Source: Mycolicibacterium anyangense (GTDB lineage: Bacteria; Actinomycetota; Actinomycetes; Mycobacteriales; Mycobacteriaceae). From it: DNA of 64,000 nucleotides. The position numbers and the translations under genes were made by a program. Below the pieces are notes generated by a model. The model saw only the letters and a list, made by a program, of their open reading frames with translations. It had not been told where the DNA came from and did not search any database. The DNA lies in contig NZ_AP022620.1 of NCBI RefSeq assembly GCF_010731855.1, positions 5,146,001 to 5,210,000 of the forward strand, given 5' to 3'. Shown one piece after another: positions 9,083 through 17,564 of the stretch. Each line of letters begins with the position of its first letter. Position 1 is the stretch's first letter.

Positions 9083-9775
9083 CTATCCGGAGGTGCTGTA
9101 CGGGCCGACGTGGGTGGCTCGGGCCACCGCGTACGCGACGTTCTGCGTGGCGTCAGCCACGGCGATGAAGACGTTGCCGATCGGCGGACCGATGACGGGG
9201 ATGGTGCTGATGTACTGACCGACGAGCTTGATCACCCCAGCGGTGGTATCGAGAAGCCCGTAGGCAATCGTGCCGGCGATCTGCACCGTCACCTTCACCA
9301 GGTTTCCGATGGGGCCGAGGTCGTCGGTGCTAGAGGCTGCCGATCGAGAGCTGCCCGACGTCGTCGGAGGGGTGGGTGTGGGCGTTGGTGTTCCGCTCGG
9401 GGGCACTGAGGCGCCAGAGCCGGGTGTACCGGAACCGGAGTTCGAGCTGCCCGTGCGGCCGGAGTGGCCGGTGCCGGTTGAGGTGCCGGGCGCGCTCGGC
9501 GTGCTTGACGAGCCGCCGGTGCTGGGCGAGCTGCCCGCGCCGGGGGAGCTGCTTGAGCCCGACGAAGAGCCGGGGGAAGTGTTCGATCCGGAAGTAGTCC
9601 CGGACGAGTTGGACTTGTTGCTGGATCCAGAAGCTCCGGAACCGGGGCCTTCTTGTGCAATGGGCGCGAGGCCTGGCGCGGCGTGCGCGACCACCGCGGG
9701 AGAAATTGTGGCTGCGGCGCTCAGCGCGACGGTGGCTAAGCCTGCTTGAATCTTTTTGGACAATGCAGACGACAT
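9083..9775 (-). CDS. Secreted Ser/Gly/Pro-rich low-complexity protein
   Basis: A 230-residue protein with a clear Sec signal peptide (KKIQAGLATVALSAAATISPAVVAHA, cleavage after Ala-His-Ala near residue 32). A low-complexity linker of about 110 residues, built of Ser, Gly, Thr and Pro including a run of alternating Thr-Pro, is followed by a conserved-looking hydrophobic C-terminal domain (LGPIGNLVKVTVQIAGTIAYGLLDT to VGPYSTSG). The pattern suggests a cell-wall-spanning or mannosylated surface protein with a membrane- or lipid-associated tail. It is probably the first gene of the minus-strand run DUF4012, autokinase, gmd, fcl. No family could be named. The C-rich run just upstream of its ATG (9780-9787) reads as a G-rich stretch on the coding strand. 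Confidence 0.72.
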   Translation of the reverse strand: MSSALSKKIQAGLATVALSAAATISPAVVAHAAPGLAPIAQEGPGSGASGSSNKSNSSGTTSGSNTSPGSSSGSSSSPGAGSSPSTGGSSSTPSAPGTSTGTGHSGRTGSSNSGSGTPGSGASVPPSGTPTPTPTPPTTSGSSRSAASSTDDLGPIGNLVKVTVQIAGTIAYGLLDTTAGVIKLVGQYISTIPVIGPPIGNVFIAVADATQNVAYAVARATHVGPYSTSG

Positions 9776-10142
9776 AATCCAACCCCCCCTTATTGGCCCC
9801 TATTGCCCGACTCCGAAAGTTTAACGGCCAGCCCTAATGATCTGTCCGACGAGCTGATCGTACCGTACCTGAGCACTGGCTGAGACGTCAATAGAAACTC
9901 GCACTTCAACGGCCACTTTCAGCCGTCTGTGCACCCGTTCGGGACGCCCTGGAGAGCGGCTGGGCTCGAGCGGCTCGTGGGGTTGGACCCATTGCCGCTA
10001 TTACCGTTATCGCCGTGTGATTTGCTGATCGAGTAACCGATCCCAGCTGACGTCGAAGTGGGTCGACGGAATTCGGTGACACGGTAGGTGTTGGGCAGTC
10101 AGCCGAACCGCTTGATTGTTCAACTTAACAACGGCTGAATCG
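9776..10142. other. Intergenic region upstream of the exopolysaccharide run
   Basis: These 367 bases separate the start of the secreted Ser/Gly-rich protein from the end of the esterase gene. They should contain the minus-strand promoter for the polysaccharide genes, but no convincing -10/-35 pair stands out. An imperfect AT-rich inverted repeat lies near 10115-10135. No gene is visible. Confidence 0.4.
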
Positions 10143-11204
10143 CTAGATTCCCACCGACCACGCAAAGCCACTGATATCGCGCACCGTCGACCCGAATACG
10201 TCCGGCATGACAGCGGGAAACAGCAGGTCCCCGCCGTGGCAGGTGCCCACCACGATCCGCTCGACCGCAGGGACGCCGGCGGCGAGCAGCCGGCGGTAGT
10301 AGAGGAGTCCTTCGTCGCGCAGCGGATCGAGCTCGTTGACGGAGATGACGTGCGGCGGCAATCCCTCCAGCTCTTCAGCCGAGGCTTGTCCGGCCCAGCA
10401 GGTCACATCGTTCACATGTGTCCCAGACGGGTCATAGAGCGATCCCAGCAGCGCTGCTTGCTGGCAGCTGATGAAGTAACCGTCGTTCTCCCGCAGCGAC
10501 GGGAATTCCTCGGGGTAGTCCAGCCACCGGTTCGAGATATACGGGCACTGCGCATAGGCGCCGGCGATCTCACCGAGCCAGCCTTCCCGCTTGGCTTTGT
10601 GGACCACGGTCAGCGTCAGGTTCCCGCCACCGGACTCGCCCGCCACGATCAGATGGCTGACGCCCAATTCGGCGGCGTTGGCGTACACCCATCGGGTGGC
10701 CGCCGCGCAGTCGTTCAACCCCGCCGGATAGGGATGCACACCCAGGCGTCCGGCCGAGTTCCGGAATTCGACCCCGACCGCCACCAATCCGGTGGCTGCC
10801 AACGCCTCACGCAAGTGGCGATAGGCGGCATCGGCCGCACTGCCGATCGCCATGCCGCCGCCGTGGAAGTGCACGACCGCCGGCAGCGGGCCGGACACCT
10901 GCTCCGGCCGGCTGATGAACAAGGTCAGCTCGTTGCCGTCCCCGCCGGGAATCGTGACCGTGGTGGTGGTGACACCGGTCGGTGCTGGGGCTGCCAGGGC
11001 CAGCATGTCGAACACCGCGCCGATGGCCTCCTCGGCGGCGGCCGCGTAGCCGAGTCGGTGCTCGATAGGGGAGTCGACCGTCAGCGGGGCCTCAGGCAGC
11101 GCGTCGGCCAGCCCGAGTGGGGCGAACGCCGCCACCATCCGGGGATCGGATCGGGGATCGGTCCCCAGGGTGCACTTCGGATCAGCGAGTCGACCAGCCG
11201 TCAT
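10143..11204 (-). CDS. Alpha/beta hydrolase, hormone-sensitive-lipase family esterase
   Basis: About 353 residues. It has the HSL-family oxyanion motif HFHGGGMAIG and the nucleophile elbow GESGGGNL, with a later Asp (SVNELDPLRDEG) and a final His (GTCHGGD) completing the triad. Such enzymes hydrolyse short- to medium-chain carboxyl esters or amides, and mycobacteria carry many (the Lip series). I chose the ATG at 11202-11204. A TTG further up at 11225 would nearly touch the sigma-factor stop and has no ribosome binding site. It lies 21 bases downstream of the ECF sigma gene on the same strand, so it may be expressed with it. The specific Lip member cannot be named. Confidence 0.82.
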   Translation of the reverse strand: MTAGRLADPKCTLGTDPRSDPRMVAAFAPLGLADALPEAPLTVDSPIEHRLGYAAAAEEAIGAVFDMLALAAPAPTGVTTTTVTIPGGDGNELTLFISRPEQVSGPLPAVVHFHGGGMAIGSAADAAYRHLREALAATGLVAVGVEFRNSAGRLGVHPYPAGLNDCAAATRWVYANAAELGVSHLIVAGESGGGNLTLTVVHKAKREGWLGEIAGAYAQCPYISNRWLDYPEEFPSLRENDGYFISCQQAALLGSLYDPSGTHVNDVTCWAGQASAEELEGLPPHVISVNELDPLRDEGLLYYRRLLAAGVPAVERIVVGTCHGGDLLFPAVMPDVFGSTVRDISGFAWSVGI

Positions 11205-11225
11205 GAAGCGGAGCGTAGCCCGCAA

Positions 11226-12443
11226 TCAGCCCCCGCATTCGGCGATTCGCCGTCGGAGAAATGCCCGCCCGGGTTCAGAGCCGTTGCGTTCCAGCGCGTT
11301 CCGGTACCACTCGGCGGCGTCGCGGTGACGGCCCGCCCGGCGCAGGAGATCGGCGCGCACGGTGGCGGCCAGGTTCGATCGGGCCAGCCGCGGGTCATGG
11401 GCCGACGTGTCCAACGTGGCCAGGCCGGCCTCGGGTCCGTCCCGCAGCCCGACCGCCAGTGCCCGATTCACCCGGACGACGGGGGAGTCGGTGAGCTCCA
11501 GCAGCCGGTCATAGGCCAGGCAGATCGTTGCCCAGTCGGTCTGCTCCCAGTCCGGTGCGGTCGAATGCACCGCCGCGATCACGGCCTGCGGAAGATACGG
11601 TCCCGTCGAGCCCTCGGCCCGGCGCAGCGACGCCAAGCCGCGGGTGATCTTGCCGCGATCCCATCGCCGGCGATTCTGCTCGTCGAGCGGCACCAGCGCC
11701 CCGGTGCTGTCCACCCTGGTGTGTCGCCGTGAATCGTGCAGGAGCACAAGGCCATACAGCGCATGCGCTTCGCGCTCATCGGTCATCAATGCGCACAGTT
11801 CGCCAGCCAGCCGTACCCCCTCGTCGCACAGCTCGTCCCGGATTGCCGACGGCCCGGCCGTCGACCAATAGCCTTCGGTGAACACCGAGTAGATGCAGGA
11901 CAGCACATGCGGCGTGCGCTGTGGCAGCAGGTCGGCATCGGGAACCCGTAGCGGGATATTGGCGTGGCGAATCTTGTTCTTGGCCCGAGTGATTCGCTGA
12001 CCGACGGCGGCCTCGCTCTGCAGCAGCGCCCGGGCGATCTCGGGCACCGTCAAACCCGACACCAGTCGCAGCGTCAGCGCCAGTTGTGCGGCGCGGTCCA
12101 GAGCGGGGTGGGCGCAGGTGAACATCATCCGCAATTCGTCGTCGCGCACCGGGTGCACGTCCGACCGGTCGGTACGGGCCACAATATCGTCAAGCACGGC
12201 CGCCAATTCCTTTCCCGGCCGCAGTGATTCGCGTCGGAGCCGGTCGCGTGCCCGGTTGCGGGCGGCCGTCACCAGCCATGCCCCAGGGTTGTCCGGCAAT
12301 CCGTCCCGTGACCACGCGCGCACCGCGTCCGAGCAGGCCTCCTGGACGGCGTCCTCGGCGACCGACAGATCGCCCGACCAACGGGCCAGCGCGGCCACCG
12401 TCGGACCCCACTCGCGCCGGAAGACGCCATCCAGGGACTGCAT
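11226..12443 (-). CDS. ECF sigma factor, ECF42-like, with C-terminal DUF6596/TPR-like extension
   Basis: A 405-residue protein. The N-terminal ~170 residues hold sigma regions 2 (DLSVAEDAVQEACSDAVRAW, NPGAWLVTAARNRARDRLRR) and 4 (VSGLTVPEIARALLQSEAAVGQRITRAK). The remaining ~230 residues are the long helical extension seen in the ECF42 type (LYGLVLLHDSRRHTR, PYLPQAVIAAVHS, YDRLLELTDSPVVRVNRALAV). These factors act without a classical anti-sigma, and their extension is thought to control activity. The gene sits two bases after a DGPF-domain gene, the canonical ECF42 partner. Its target promoter is likely that of its own operon, but I could not recognise it. Confidence 0.92.
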   Translation of the reverse strand: MQSLDGVFRREWGPTVAALARWSGDLSVAEDAVQEACSDAVRAWSRDGLPDNPGAWLVTAARNRARDRLRRESLRPGKELAAVLDDIVARTDRSDVHPVRDDELRMMFTCAHPALDRAAQLALTLRLVSGLTVPEIARALLQSEAAVGQRITRAKNKIRHANIPLRVPDADLLPQRTPHVLSCIYSVFTEGYWSTAGPSAIRDELCDEGVRLAGELCALMTDEREAHALYGLVLLHDSRRHTRVDSTGALVPLDEQNRRRWDRGKITRGLASLRRAEGSTGPYLPQAVIAAVHSTAPDWEQTDWATICLAYDRLLELTDSPVVRVNRALAVGLRDGPEAGLATLDTSAHDPRLARSNLAATVRADLLRRAGRHRDAAEWYRNALERNGSEPGRAFLRRRIAECGG

Positions 12444-12445
12444 CG

Positions 12446-13144
12446 CTAGAGCTGGGCAACGCCCGCCAGACGGCGCAACTCGATCGCCGTCGCCGGGATC
12501 ATCGACGCCAGCTTGGCTGCCTCGTCACGATCCGCCGCCCGCAGCAGATAAAAGCCGTTTGCCACTTCGGCGCCCTCGGCGAACGGACCGTCGGTGAGAA
12601 GCACCTCGCCGTCGCGCACCCGGACGGTCGTCGCCGTGCTCGGCGGATGCAGCGGCGCGCCGCCCAGCACGTGGGCACCCGCCGCGGCACCAAATTCCAC
12701 ATGCCGGGCGGCCATCGCATTCCATTCGTCGCTGCCGGGTACCGCAACCTCGGCGGCCGGCTCCAGCAGCAGCGCCAGCCAGTCCGAACCGGTAATCGGC
12801 TGCTCGGGAGCATTGAAGTGCACGATCGGCCAGACCTCGACCGCGCCATAGCGCGCCGCCGGTACCTGCTTGGCCAGCTCGAGGGCATCGTCGAGATTGT
12901 CGGCCTCGAAGACGTAGAAGCCGCCCGCGACCTCGGCGCCCTCGGCGAACGGACCATCGGTGATGACCGGGTGGTCGGGGCCGCCGTCGATACGCACGCC
13001 CTCGGCCGCCGGGCCCAACGCGTCCCCGCCCCGGATGGCCGAGCGAGCTCGCGCATGGAAGTCGGTATAGGCCTGCATCTCGGCCTGGAAGTCCTCGGGC
13101 GCCAGGTCACGCGGCGGCGTCTGGAGAAGTGCGAAGTAGTACAT
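12446..13144 (-). CDS. Tandem YCII/DGPF-domain protein
   Basis: A 232-residue protein with two copies of the YCII-related (DGPF) domain. Each copy carries the signature TDGPFAEGAEVA, followed by GFYVFEADNLDDALELAKQVP in the first and GFYLLRAADRDEAAKLASMIP in the second. YCII folds are ferredoxin-like dimers with a conserved His-Asp pair. In ECF42 loci one or more DGPF genes precede the sigma gene and are its usual targets. Fusion of two units in one chain suggests an intramolecular dimer. It is the first gene of this small operon. The start has a GAGGGA-type ribosome binding site on the minus strand. The physiological signal is unknown. Confidence 0.9.
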   Translation of the reverse strand: MYYFALLQTPPRDLAPEDFQAEMQAYTDFHARARSAIRGGDALGPAAEGVRIDGGPDHPVITDGPFAEGAEVAGGFYVFEADNLDDALELAKQVPAARYGAVEVWPIVHFNAPEQPITGSDWLALLLEPAAEVAVPGSDEWNAMAARHVEFGAAAGAHVLGGAPLHPPSTATTVRVRDGEVLLTDGPFAEGAEVANGFYLLRAADRDEAAKLASMIPATAIELRRLAGVAQL

Positions 13145-13237
13145 CGTCTCGTCCCTCAGTCAGGAGCAGAACCCGTCGTCCCACTCTCTACCTGATCGAC
13201 GAATGGCGAATGCCGAATCCGACACCCGTGCCGAAAA

Positions 13238-14131
13238 TTACGCAGCAGCTCCCGGCTTGAGGTACGTCACCAGGCTCACGTCGAGCGCCTCATCGAGGTA
13301 GTAGTACTGGCAGCCGGTCAGATACCGCATGTAGTTGTCGTAGCTTTCGACGCCGGCCGCCGCGATGGCCTCGTCCTTGTGCTGCTCGAGGCGGGCCGCC
13401 CAGATGCCCAGCGTCTTGATGTAGTGGTTACGCAGCGACAAGGGCTCGGGGACGACGAACGCGGCCTTCTCGCCGTGTTCGACCAACATCTTGGTGCTCG
13501 GGATGCGGCCGCCCGGGAAGATCACCTCGGCCATGAACTTGGCGAAGCGCGCCAGCTCGAAGGTCAGCTTCTTGCCGCGGGCCTGCAGGTCATCGGGGTG
13601 GTAGCCGCAGCTGCTCTGAATGGTCATCCGGCCGTCGTCCGGCAGGATGTCGAAGCACTTCTTGTAGAAATCGTCGAAGCGCTCGAATCCGAAGTGTTCG
13701 ATGGCCTCGATCGACACGATCCGGTCCACCGGTGCGTCGAACTGCTCCCAGCCTTCCAACCGCACATCGAAAGTGCGGTCGCTGTCGGCCTTGGCCAGCA
13801 ACTGGTCGCAGTAGGCCTTCTGGTTCTTCGACAACGTCAGCCCGATGACGTTGACGTCATACTTCTCCATCGCGCGCTGCAGGGTCAGCCCCCAGCCGCA
13901 GCCCACCTCGAGCAGTGTCATACCGGGCTTGAGATCGAGCCGGTCGAGGTGCTGGTCGACATTGGCGATCTGGGCCTCGGAGAGGGTGGCGCTCGGTCCG
14001 GTGAAAAACGCGCAGCTGTACTTGCGAGTCGGATCCTGGAAAACCCCGAAGAAGTCATCCGACAGGTCGTAGTGCGCCTGAATTTCCTCGAAGTGGGGGC
14101 GCATGTCCTTGGTGTCAGTTGCCTCGGGCAT
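13238..14131 (-). CDS. Mycolic acid cyclopropane synthase/methyltransferase (MmaA/CmaA family)
   Basis: A protein of about 297 residues that uses S-adenosylmethionine to modify double bonds in meromycolate chains, giving cyclopropane, hydroxyl or related groups on ACP-bound intermediates. Visible motifs are [24 protein letters not shown] (SAM site), [10 protein letters not shown], the Glu of [16 protein letters not shown] that holds bicarbonate in CmaA enzymes, and the C-terminal [11 protein letters not shown]. The C-terminal half, notably [18 protein letters not shown], resembles MmaA4 (Hma) more than other paralogues by eye, but orthology needs a tree. ATG 14131 has AAGGAAGG upstream. A TTG three codons earlier is too close to that site. 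It is the first of two adjacent paralogues. Confidence 0.93.
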   Translation of the reverse strand: MPEATDTKDMRPHFEEIQAHYDLSDDFFGVFQDPTRKYSCAFFTGPSATLSEAQIANVDQHLDRLDLKPGMTLLEVGCGWGLTLQRAMEKYDVNVIGLTLSKNQKAYCDQLLAKADSDRTFDVRLEGWEQFDAPVDRIVSIEAIEHFGFERFDDFYKKCFDILPDDGRMTIQSSCGYHPDDLQARGKKLTFELARFAKFMAEVIFPGGRIPSTKMLVEHGEKAAFVVPEPLSLRNHYIKTLGIWAARLEQHKDEAIAAAGVESYDNYMRYLTGCQYYYLDEALDVSLVTYLKPGAAA

Positions 14132-14259
14132 GGTTGTCAAAACCTTCCTTAATGTTCATCGCCACGGCCCCCGCATGTGGCGGTGTGTGGTGGTCAGTAT
14201 GCCCCATGTGACGCACACCATAGCGTTACGCCCCACCGGCGTCCTGCGAAAATGATGCT

Positions 14260-15144
14260 CTAGCTGTGTGTTTGCCGGGGCTCTTTCTCGAGCGTGAATT
14301 GGTCGACATCGATGTACCCAATCCGGAACGCTTGTGAACATCCGGTCAGGTAGCGCATGTAGCGGTCGTAGACCTCCTGCGACTGCACCGCGATGGCCTG
14401 GTCCCGGTTGCTCTCCAGGGCAGCCGCCCAGTGGTCCAGCGTGCGGGCGTAGTGCGGCTGCAGCGATTGCGTCCGGGTCAGGGTGAAGCCGGCCGCCGCC
14501 GAATGCTCCCCGACCTTCTCGATCGTCGGCAGCCGCCCACCCGGGAAGATCTCGGTCACGATGAACTTGACGAACTTGGCCACCTCGATGGTCAGCGGCA
14601 TACCGCGCTCGGTCATCTGCGGCAAGGTCAGCGCGGTGATGGTGTGCAGCAGCATCACTCCGTCATCGGGCAGCGCCTTGTAGGCCATGGTGAAGAAGTC
14701 GTCGTAGCGGTCGAAGCCGAAATGCTCGAAAGCGCCGATCGACACGATCCGGTCGACGGGTTCGTCGAACTCCTCCCAGCCCATCAGCTCGATCCGCTTC
14801 GTGCGGGGGCTCCCGGACTCGGCGAACAGCCGGGCGACGTGGTCGCGCTGGTTCTTCGACAACGTCAGCCCGATGACGTTGACGTCGTAGCGCTCCAAGG
14901 CGCGCAGCATGGTGGCACCCCAGCCGCAGCCGATGTCGAGCAAGGTCATCCCTGGTTGCAGACCGAGCTTGCCCAGGGCCAGATCGATCTTGGCCAGCTG
15001 CGCTTCTTCCAGCGTCATGTCGTCGCGCTCGAAGTAGGCGCAGCTGTAGGTCTGGGAGGGGTCGAGGAAGAGCCGGAAGAAATCGTCGGACAGGTCGTAG
15101 TGGGCCTGGACGTCGTCAAAATGGGGTGTGAGCCGTTTGGGCAT
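14260..15144 (-). CDS. Mycolic acid cyclopropane synthase/methyltransferase (second paralogue)
   Basis: A 294-residue SAM-dependent enzyme of the CmaA/MmaA/PcaA family. Motifs are [62 protein letters not shown] and the terminal IDVDQFTLEK. Note the Gly in SIGAFEHF. CmaA2 also has Gly here, while the neighbouring paralogue at 13238-14131 has Glu (SIEAIEHF), so the two may make different products. It lies about 130 bases upstream of the other copy on the same strand, with its own likely promoter in that gap. M. tuberculosis has four genes at the equivalent place (mmaA1-4). Only two are present here. Confidence 0.93.
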   Translation of the reverse strand: MPKRLTPHFDDVQAHYDLSDDFFRLFLDPSQTYSCAYFERDDMTLEEAQLAKIDLALGKLGLQPGMTLLDIGCGWGATMLRALERYDVNVIGLTLSKNQRDHVARLFAESGSPRTKRIELMGWEEFDEPVDRIVSIGAFEHFGFDRYDDFFTMAYKALPDDGVMLLHTITALTLPQMTERGMPLTIEVAKFVKFIVTEIFPGGRLPTIEKVGEHSAAAGFTLTRTQSLQPHYARTLDHWAAALESNRDQAIAVQSQEVYDRYMRYLTGCSQAFRIGYIDVDQFTLEKEPRQTHS

Positions 15145-15256
15145 TGTTTCGGTGCGCCTTTCGCAAGATGCTTAAGGCAGCAACCACGTATCGCCCCCGA
15201 CACGATCAGCGATCACCGCTGTATTGCAGAGCCGAGCTTAACCCAGCAATCTGAGA

Positions 15257-16165
15257 CTAGCTCGCCTCGGAGAAGGTGGTCTTCAGCTCGCCGACGATGT
15301 CATCCCACAATTCCTCGGGCAGATCGTGCGCCATTCCGTCGAACAGCACCAGGCGGGCGTTCGGAATCGCCGAGGCGATGGAGCGCCCACCTGACGGGCG
15401 CATCAATTTGTCTGCGCGGCCGTGAATGACGACGGTGGGAGCGCTGATCTGCCTGTCGTAGCGCTTGAGGCTGCCGCTACCCAGTACTGCCCCGAAATGC
15501 CGCGCGATGCCCTGCGGGTAGTAGGCCCGCTCGTAGGCCTCGATCGCCTCGGCGCGCAGCTTCTCCTCGCTTGCGGGGAAACCCGGCGATCCGATGATCC
15601 TGCTGACGCGGATCGAATTCTCGACGATCACCTCACGCGGGGAGTCCGGCGACGGGCCCTTGATCAACGACAACAATGCTTGTGGCGCCGGCGGCGGCAG
15701 GAACGCAGAGTTGTTGGAGGAGAAGATGATTCCCAGCGCATTGGTCCGCTGCGCGTAGCGGGCGGCGAAGATCTGCGCGATCATGCCGCCCATCGACGCG
15801 CCGACAACATGAGCTCGGTCGATGTCCAGATGGTCCAGCAGGCCGGCGGCGTCGTCGGCCAGATCCTCGAGGGTGTACACCGATTGGCTGGGCTTGCCGA
15901 CGAAGGAGCGCAGCAGGTTCGGCACCAGCGCGCCGCCCGCCCGCTGCCCGTGCAGCTTTGACGACAGGCCCACATCGCGGTTGTCGTACCGGATGACGCG
16001 GTGGCCCTGATCGACCAGTCGCTCACAAAAGCCGTTGCGCCACAACAGAAGCTGAGCGCCCAAGCCCATGACCAGCAGCACCGGCGGATCGCCGGGGTTA
16101 CCCATGTCCTCGTAGTAGATCTCGAGGTCGTCGCTGATGTGAGCCGTACCCGAGCGGATTTCCAC
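15257..16165 (-). CDS. lipG: Alpha/beta hydrolase LipG
   Basis: A 302-residue alpha/beta-hydrolase: oxyanion region LLVMGLGAQLLLW, nucleophile elbow GASMGG, acid residue in HGRADKLMRPSGG, and the final His in DGMAHDLPEELW. Family members act as lipases or phospholipases/thioesterases. Its position between mycolate methyltransferases and an ABC1 kinase matches Rv0646c (lipG), which supports the name. The GTG start lies five bases after the kinase stop, so the two are probably one transcript. There is no signal peptide, so it is cytoplasmic. Confidence 0.85.
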   Translation of the reverse strand: MEIRSGTAHISDDLEIYYEDMGNPGDPPVLLVMGLGAQLLLWRNGFCERLVDQGHRVIRYDNRDVGLSSKLHGQRAGGALVPNLLRSFVGKPSQSVYTLEDLADDAAGLLDHLDIDRAHVVGASMGGMIAQIFAARYAQRTNALGIIFSSNNSAFLPPPAPQALLSLIKGPSPDSPREVIVENSIRVSRIIGSPGFPASEEKLRAEAIEAYERAYYPQGIARHFGAVLGSGSLKRYDRQISAPTVVIHGRADKLMRPSGGRSIASAIPNARLVLFDGMAHDLPEELWDDIVGELKTTFSEAS

Positions 16166-16170
16166 GATGC

Positions 16171-17517
16171 TCAGACCTCGACGTCGCTCTGGTGTTCCCG
16201 GCTGACCTCGACCATGAAGTTGGCGAAGTATCCGGAGAATTGCGGATCATTCATCATCTGCCACTTCGGCGCCAGCAGCTTCATGTAGCGCTCGACGTAG
16301 AGGAACTGCTTGCCGATGAGCACCAGCTCACGCGGCAGCTTGACGTCGTAGGCATCGGCCAACGTGGACAGCTGCTTACCGATCTCCGCATAGGACATGT
16401 CGCCCAGGGATTTCAGCGTCAGCGGCTGGGCGAAGGCCTCGAGATCCTTGGCAGCCTGCGCCTCGGGCTTGACCGTGCCCACCGCGCCGAGCAGCACCAC
16501 GATCTTGCCCGCGGCCGCGTGGTCCTTCTTGACCAGCAACGCATAGACCAGTTCTCGCAAGAGCCAGCGGGTCCGCGGGTCGATGCGGCCCACGATGCCG
16601 AAATCCAGGAACACGATCTTGCCGTCGTCGTCGACCAGCAGGTTGCCCGCGTGCAGGTCGCCGTGGAACAGGCCGTGCCGCAGGCCGCCCTCGAACGTGG
16701 AGAACAGCAGCGCCTTGACCAGTTCGGTGCCGTCGAAGCCCTTCTTGCGGATCTCCTTGACGTCATCGATCCGCACCCCGTGCACGCGTTCCATCGTCAG
16801 CACCCGCTCGCTGGTGAACTCCCAATGCACCTGAGGGACGCGGATGTTGCGGCCCAGCGGCGATCCGTGCAGCCCGGACACCCAGGCCTCCATCGACTGA
16901 GCCTCGATGCGGAAGTCCAGCTCCTCGGCGAGGTTGTCGGAGAAATCGGCCACCACGTCCTGGGCCGACAACCGCCGGCCCAACTTGGCGAACTCCACGA
17001 GCTGGGCGAACCGCTTGAGGATCTGCAGATCGGCGGCAACCCGTCGCCGGATCCCGGGACGCTGGATCTTGACCACCACGTCCTCGCCACTGTGCAACGT
17101 CGCAAAGTGGACCTGCGCGATGGAGGCGGACGCGAACGGCTCCTCGTCGAAGTGTGCGAACAGCTCAGCCGGGTCGCCGCCCAGCTCCTGTTTCAACAGC
17201 GCGTGCACTTCGGCGGTATCGGCCGGCGGAACCGAATCCAGCAGACCACGGAACTCGCGGCTCAGCGGTTCGCCGAAGGCGCCCGGGCTGGAGGCGATGA
17301 TCTGGCCGAATTTTACGTAGGTCGGGCCGAGCTCGGCGAAGGTCTTCGGAATCTCCTTGATGACCTTGTCCTGCCAGGGGCCGCGACTGGGCAATTTGGT
17401 CAGAACGCGGGCCCCGGTGCGGGTGAGCTGCCAACCCGTCGCACCGATGCGCGCGGCCTCGATCGGCAGCGGAACCCGATCGAGCTTGGCGACTTCGCGG
17501 TGTTTGGTCGAACTCAT
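16171..17517 (-). CDS. ABC1/AarF/UbiB-type atypical kinase
   Basis: A 448-residue protein of the ABC1 (UbiB/ADCK) protein-kinase-like family, equivalent by position to Rv0647c. It has the family's N-terminal KxGQ motif (TYVKFGQIIASSPG), the Ala-rich nucleotide loop in EPFASASIAQVHFA, the catalytic-loop HGDLHAGNLLV, and the DFG-like LDFGIVGRID. UbiB-type proteins are ATPases or kinases that assist isoprenoid or lipid metabolism. In mycobacteria the substrate is not established to me. No obvious transmembrane segment is visible at the C-terminus. It is translationally close to lipG downstream (five-base gap), so a joint role in envelope-lipid handling is a reasonable inference only. Confidence 0.9.
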   Translation of the reverse strand: MSSTKHREVAKLDRVPLPIEAARIGATGWQLTRTGARVLTKLPSRGPWQDKVIKEIPKTFAELGPTYVKFGQIIASSPGAFGEPLSREFRGLLDSVPPADTAEVHALLKQELGGDPAELFAHFDEEPFASASIAQVHFATLHSGEDVVVKIQRPGIRRRVAADLQILKRFAQLVEFAKLGRRLSAQDVVADFSDNLAEELDFRIEAQSMEAWVSGLHGSPLGRNIRVPQVHWEFTSERVLTMERVHGVRIDDVKEIRKKGFDGTELVKALLFSTFEGGLRHGLFHGDLHAGNLLVDDDGKIVFLDFGIVGRIDPRTRWLLRELVYALLVKKDHAAAGKIVVLLGAVGTVKPEAQAAKDLEAFAQPLTLKSLGDMSYAEIGKQLSTLADAYDVKLPRELVLIGKQFLYVERYMKLLAPKWQMMNDPQFSGYFANFMVEVSREHQSDVEV

Positions 17518-17564
17518 TCTTGCCAGTGTGCCAAAAAGCTTCGCTACTCTTCCAACTTCAGCAG

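Noticed and set aside
10116..11732. A long plus-strand open frame opposite the esterase and sigma-factor genes
   Set aside because: It is a shadow of two well-supported genes with no domain resemblance.
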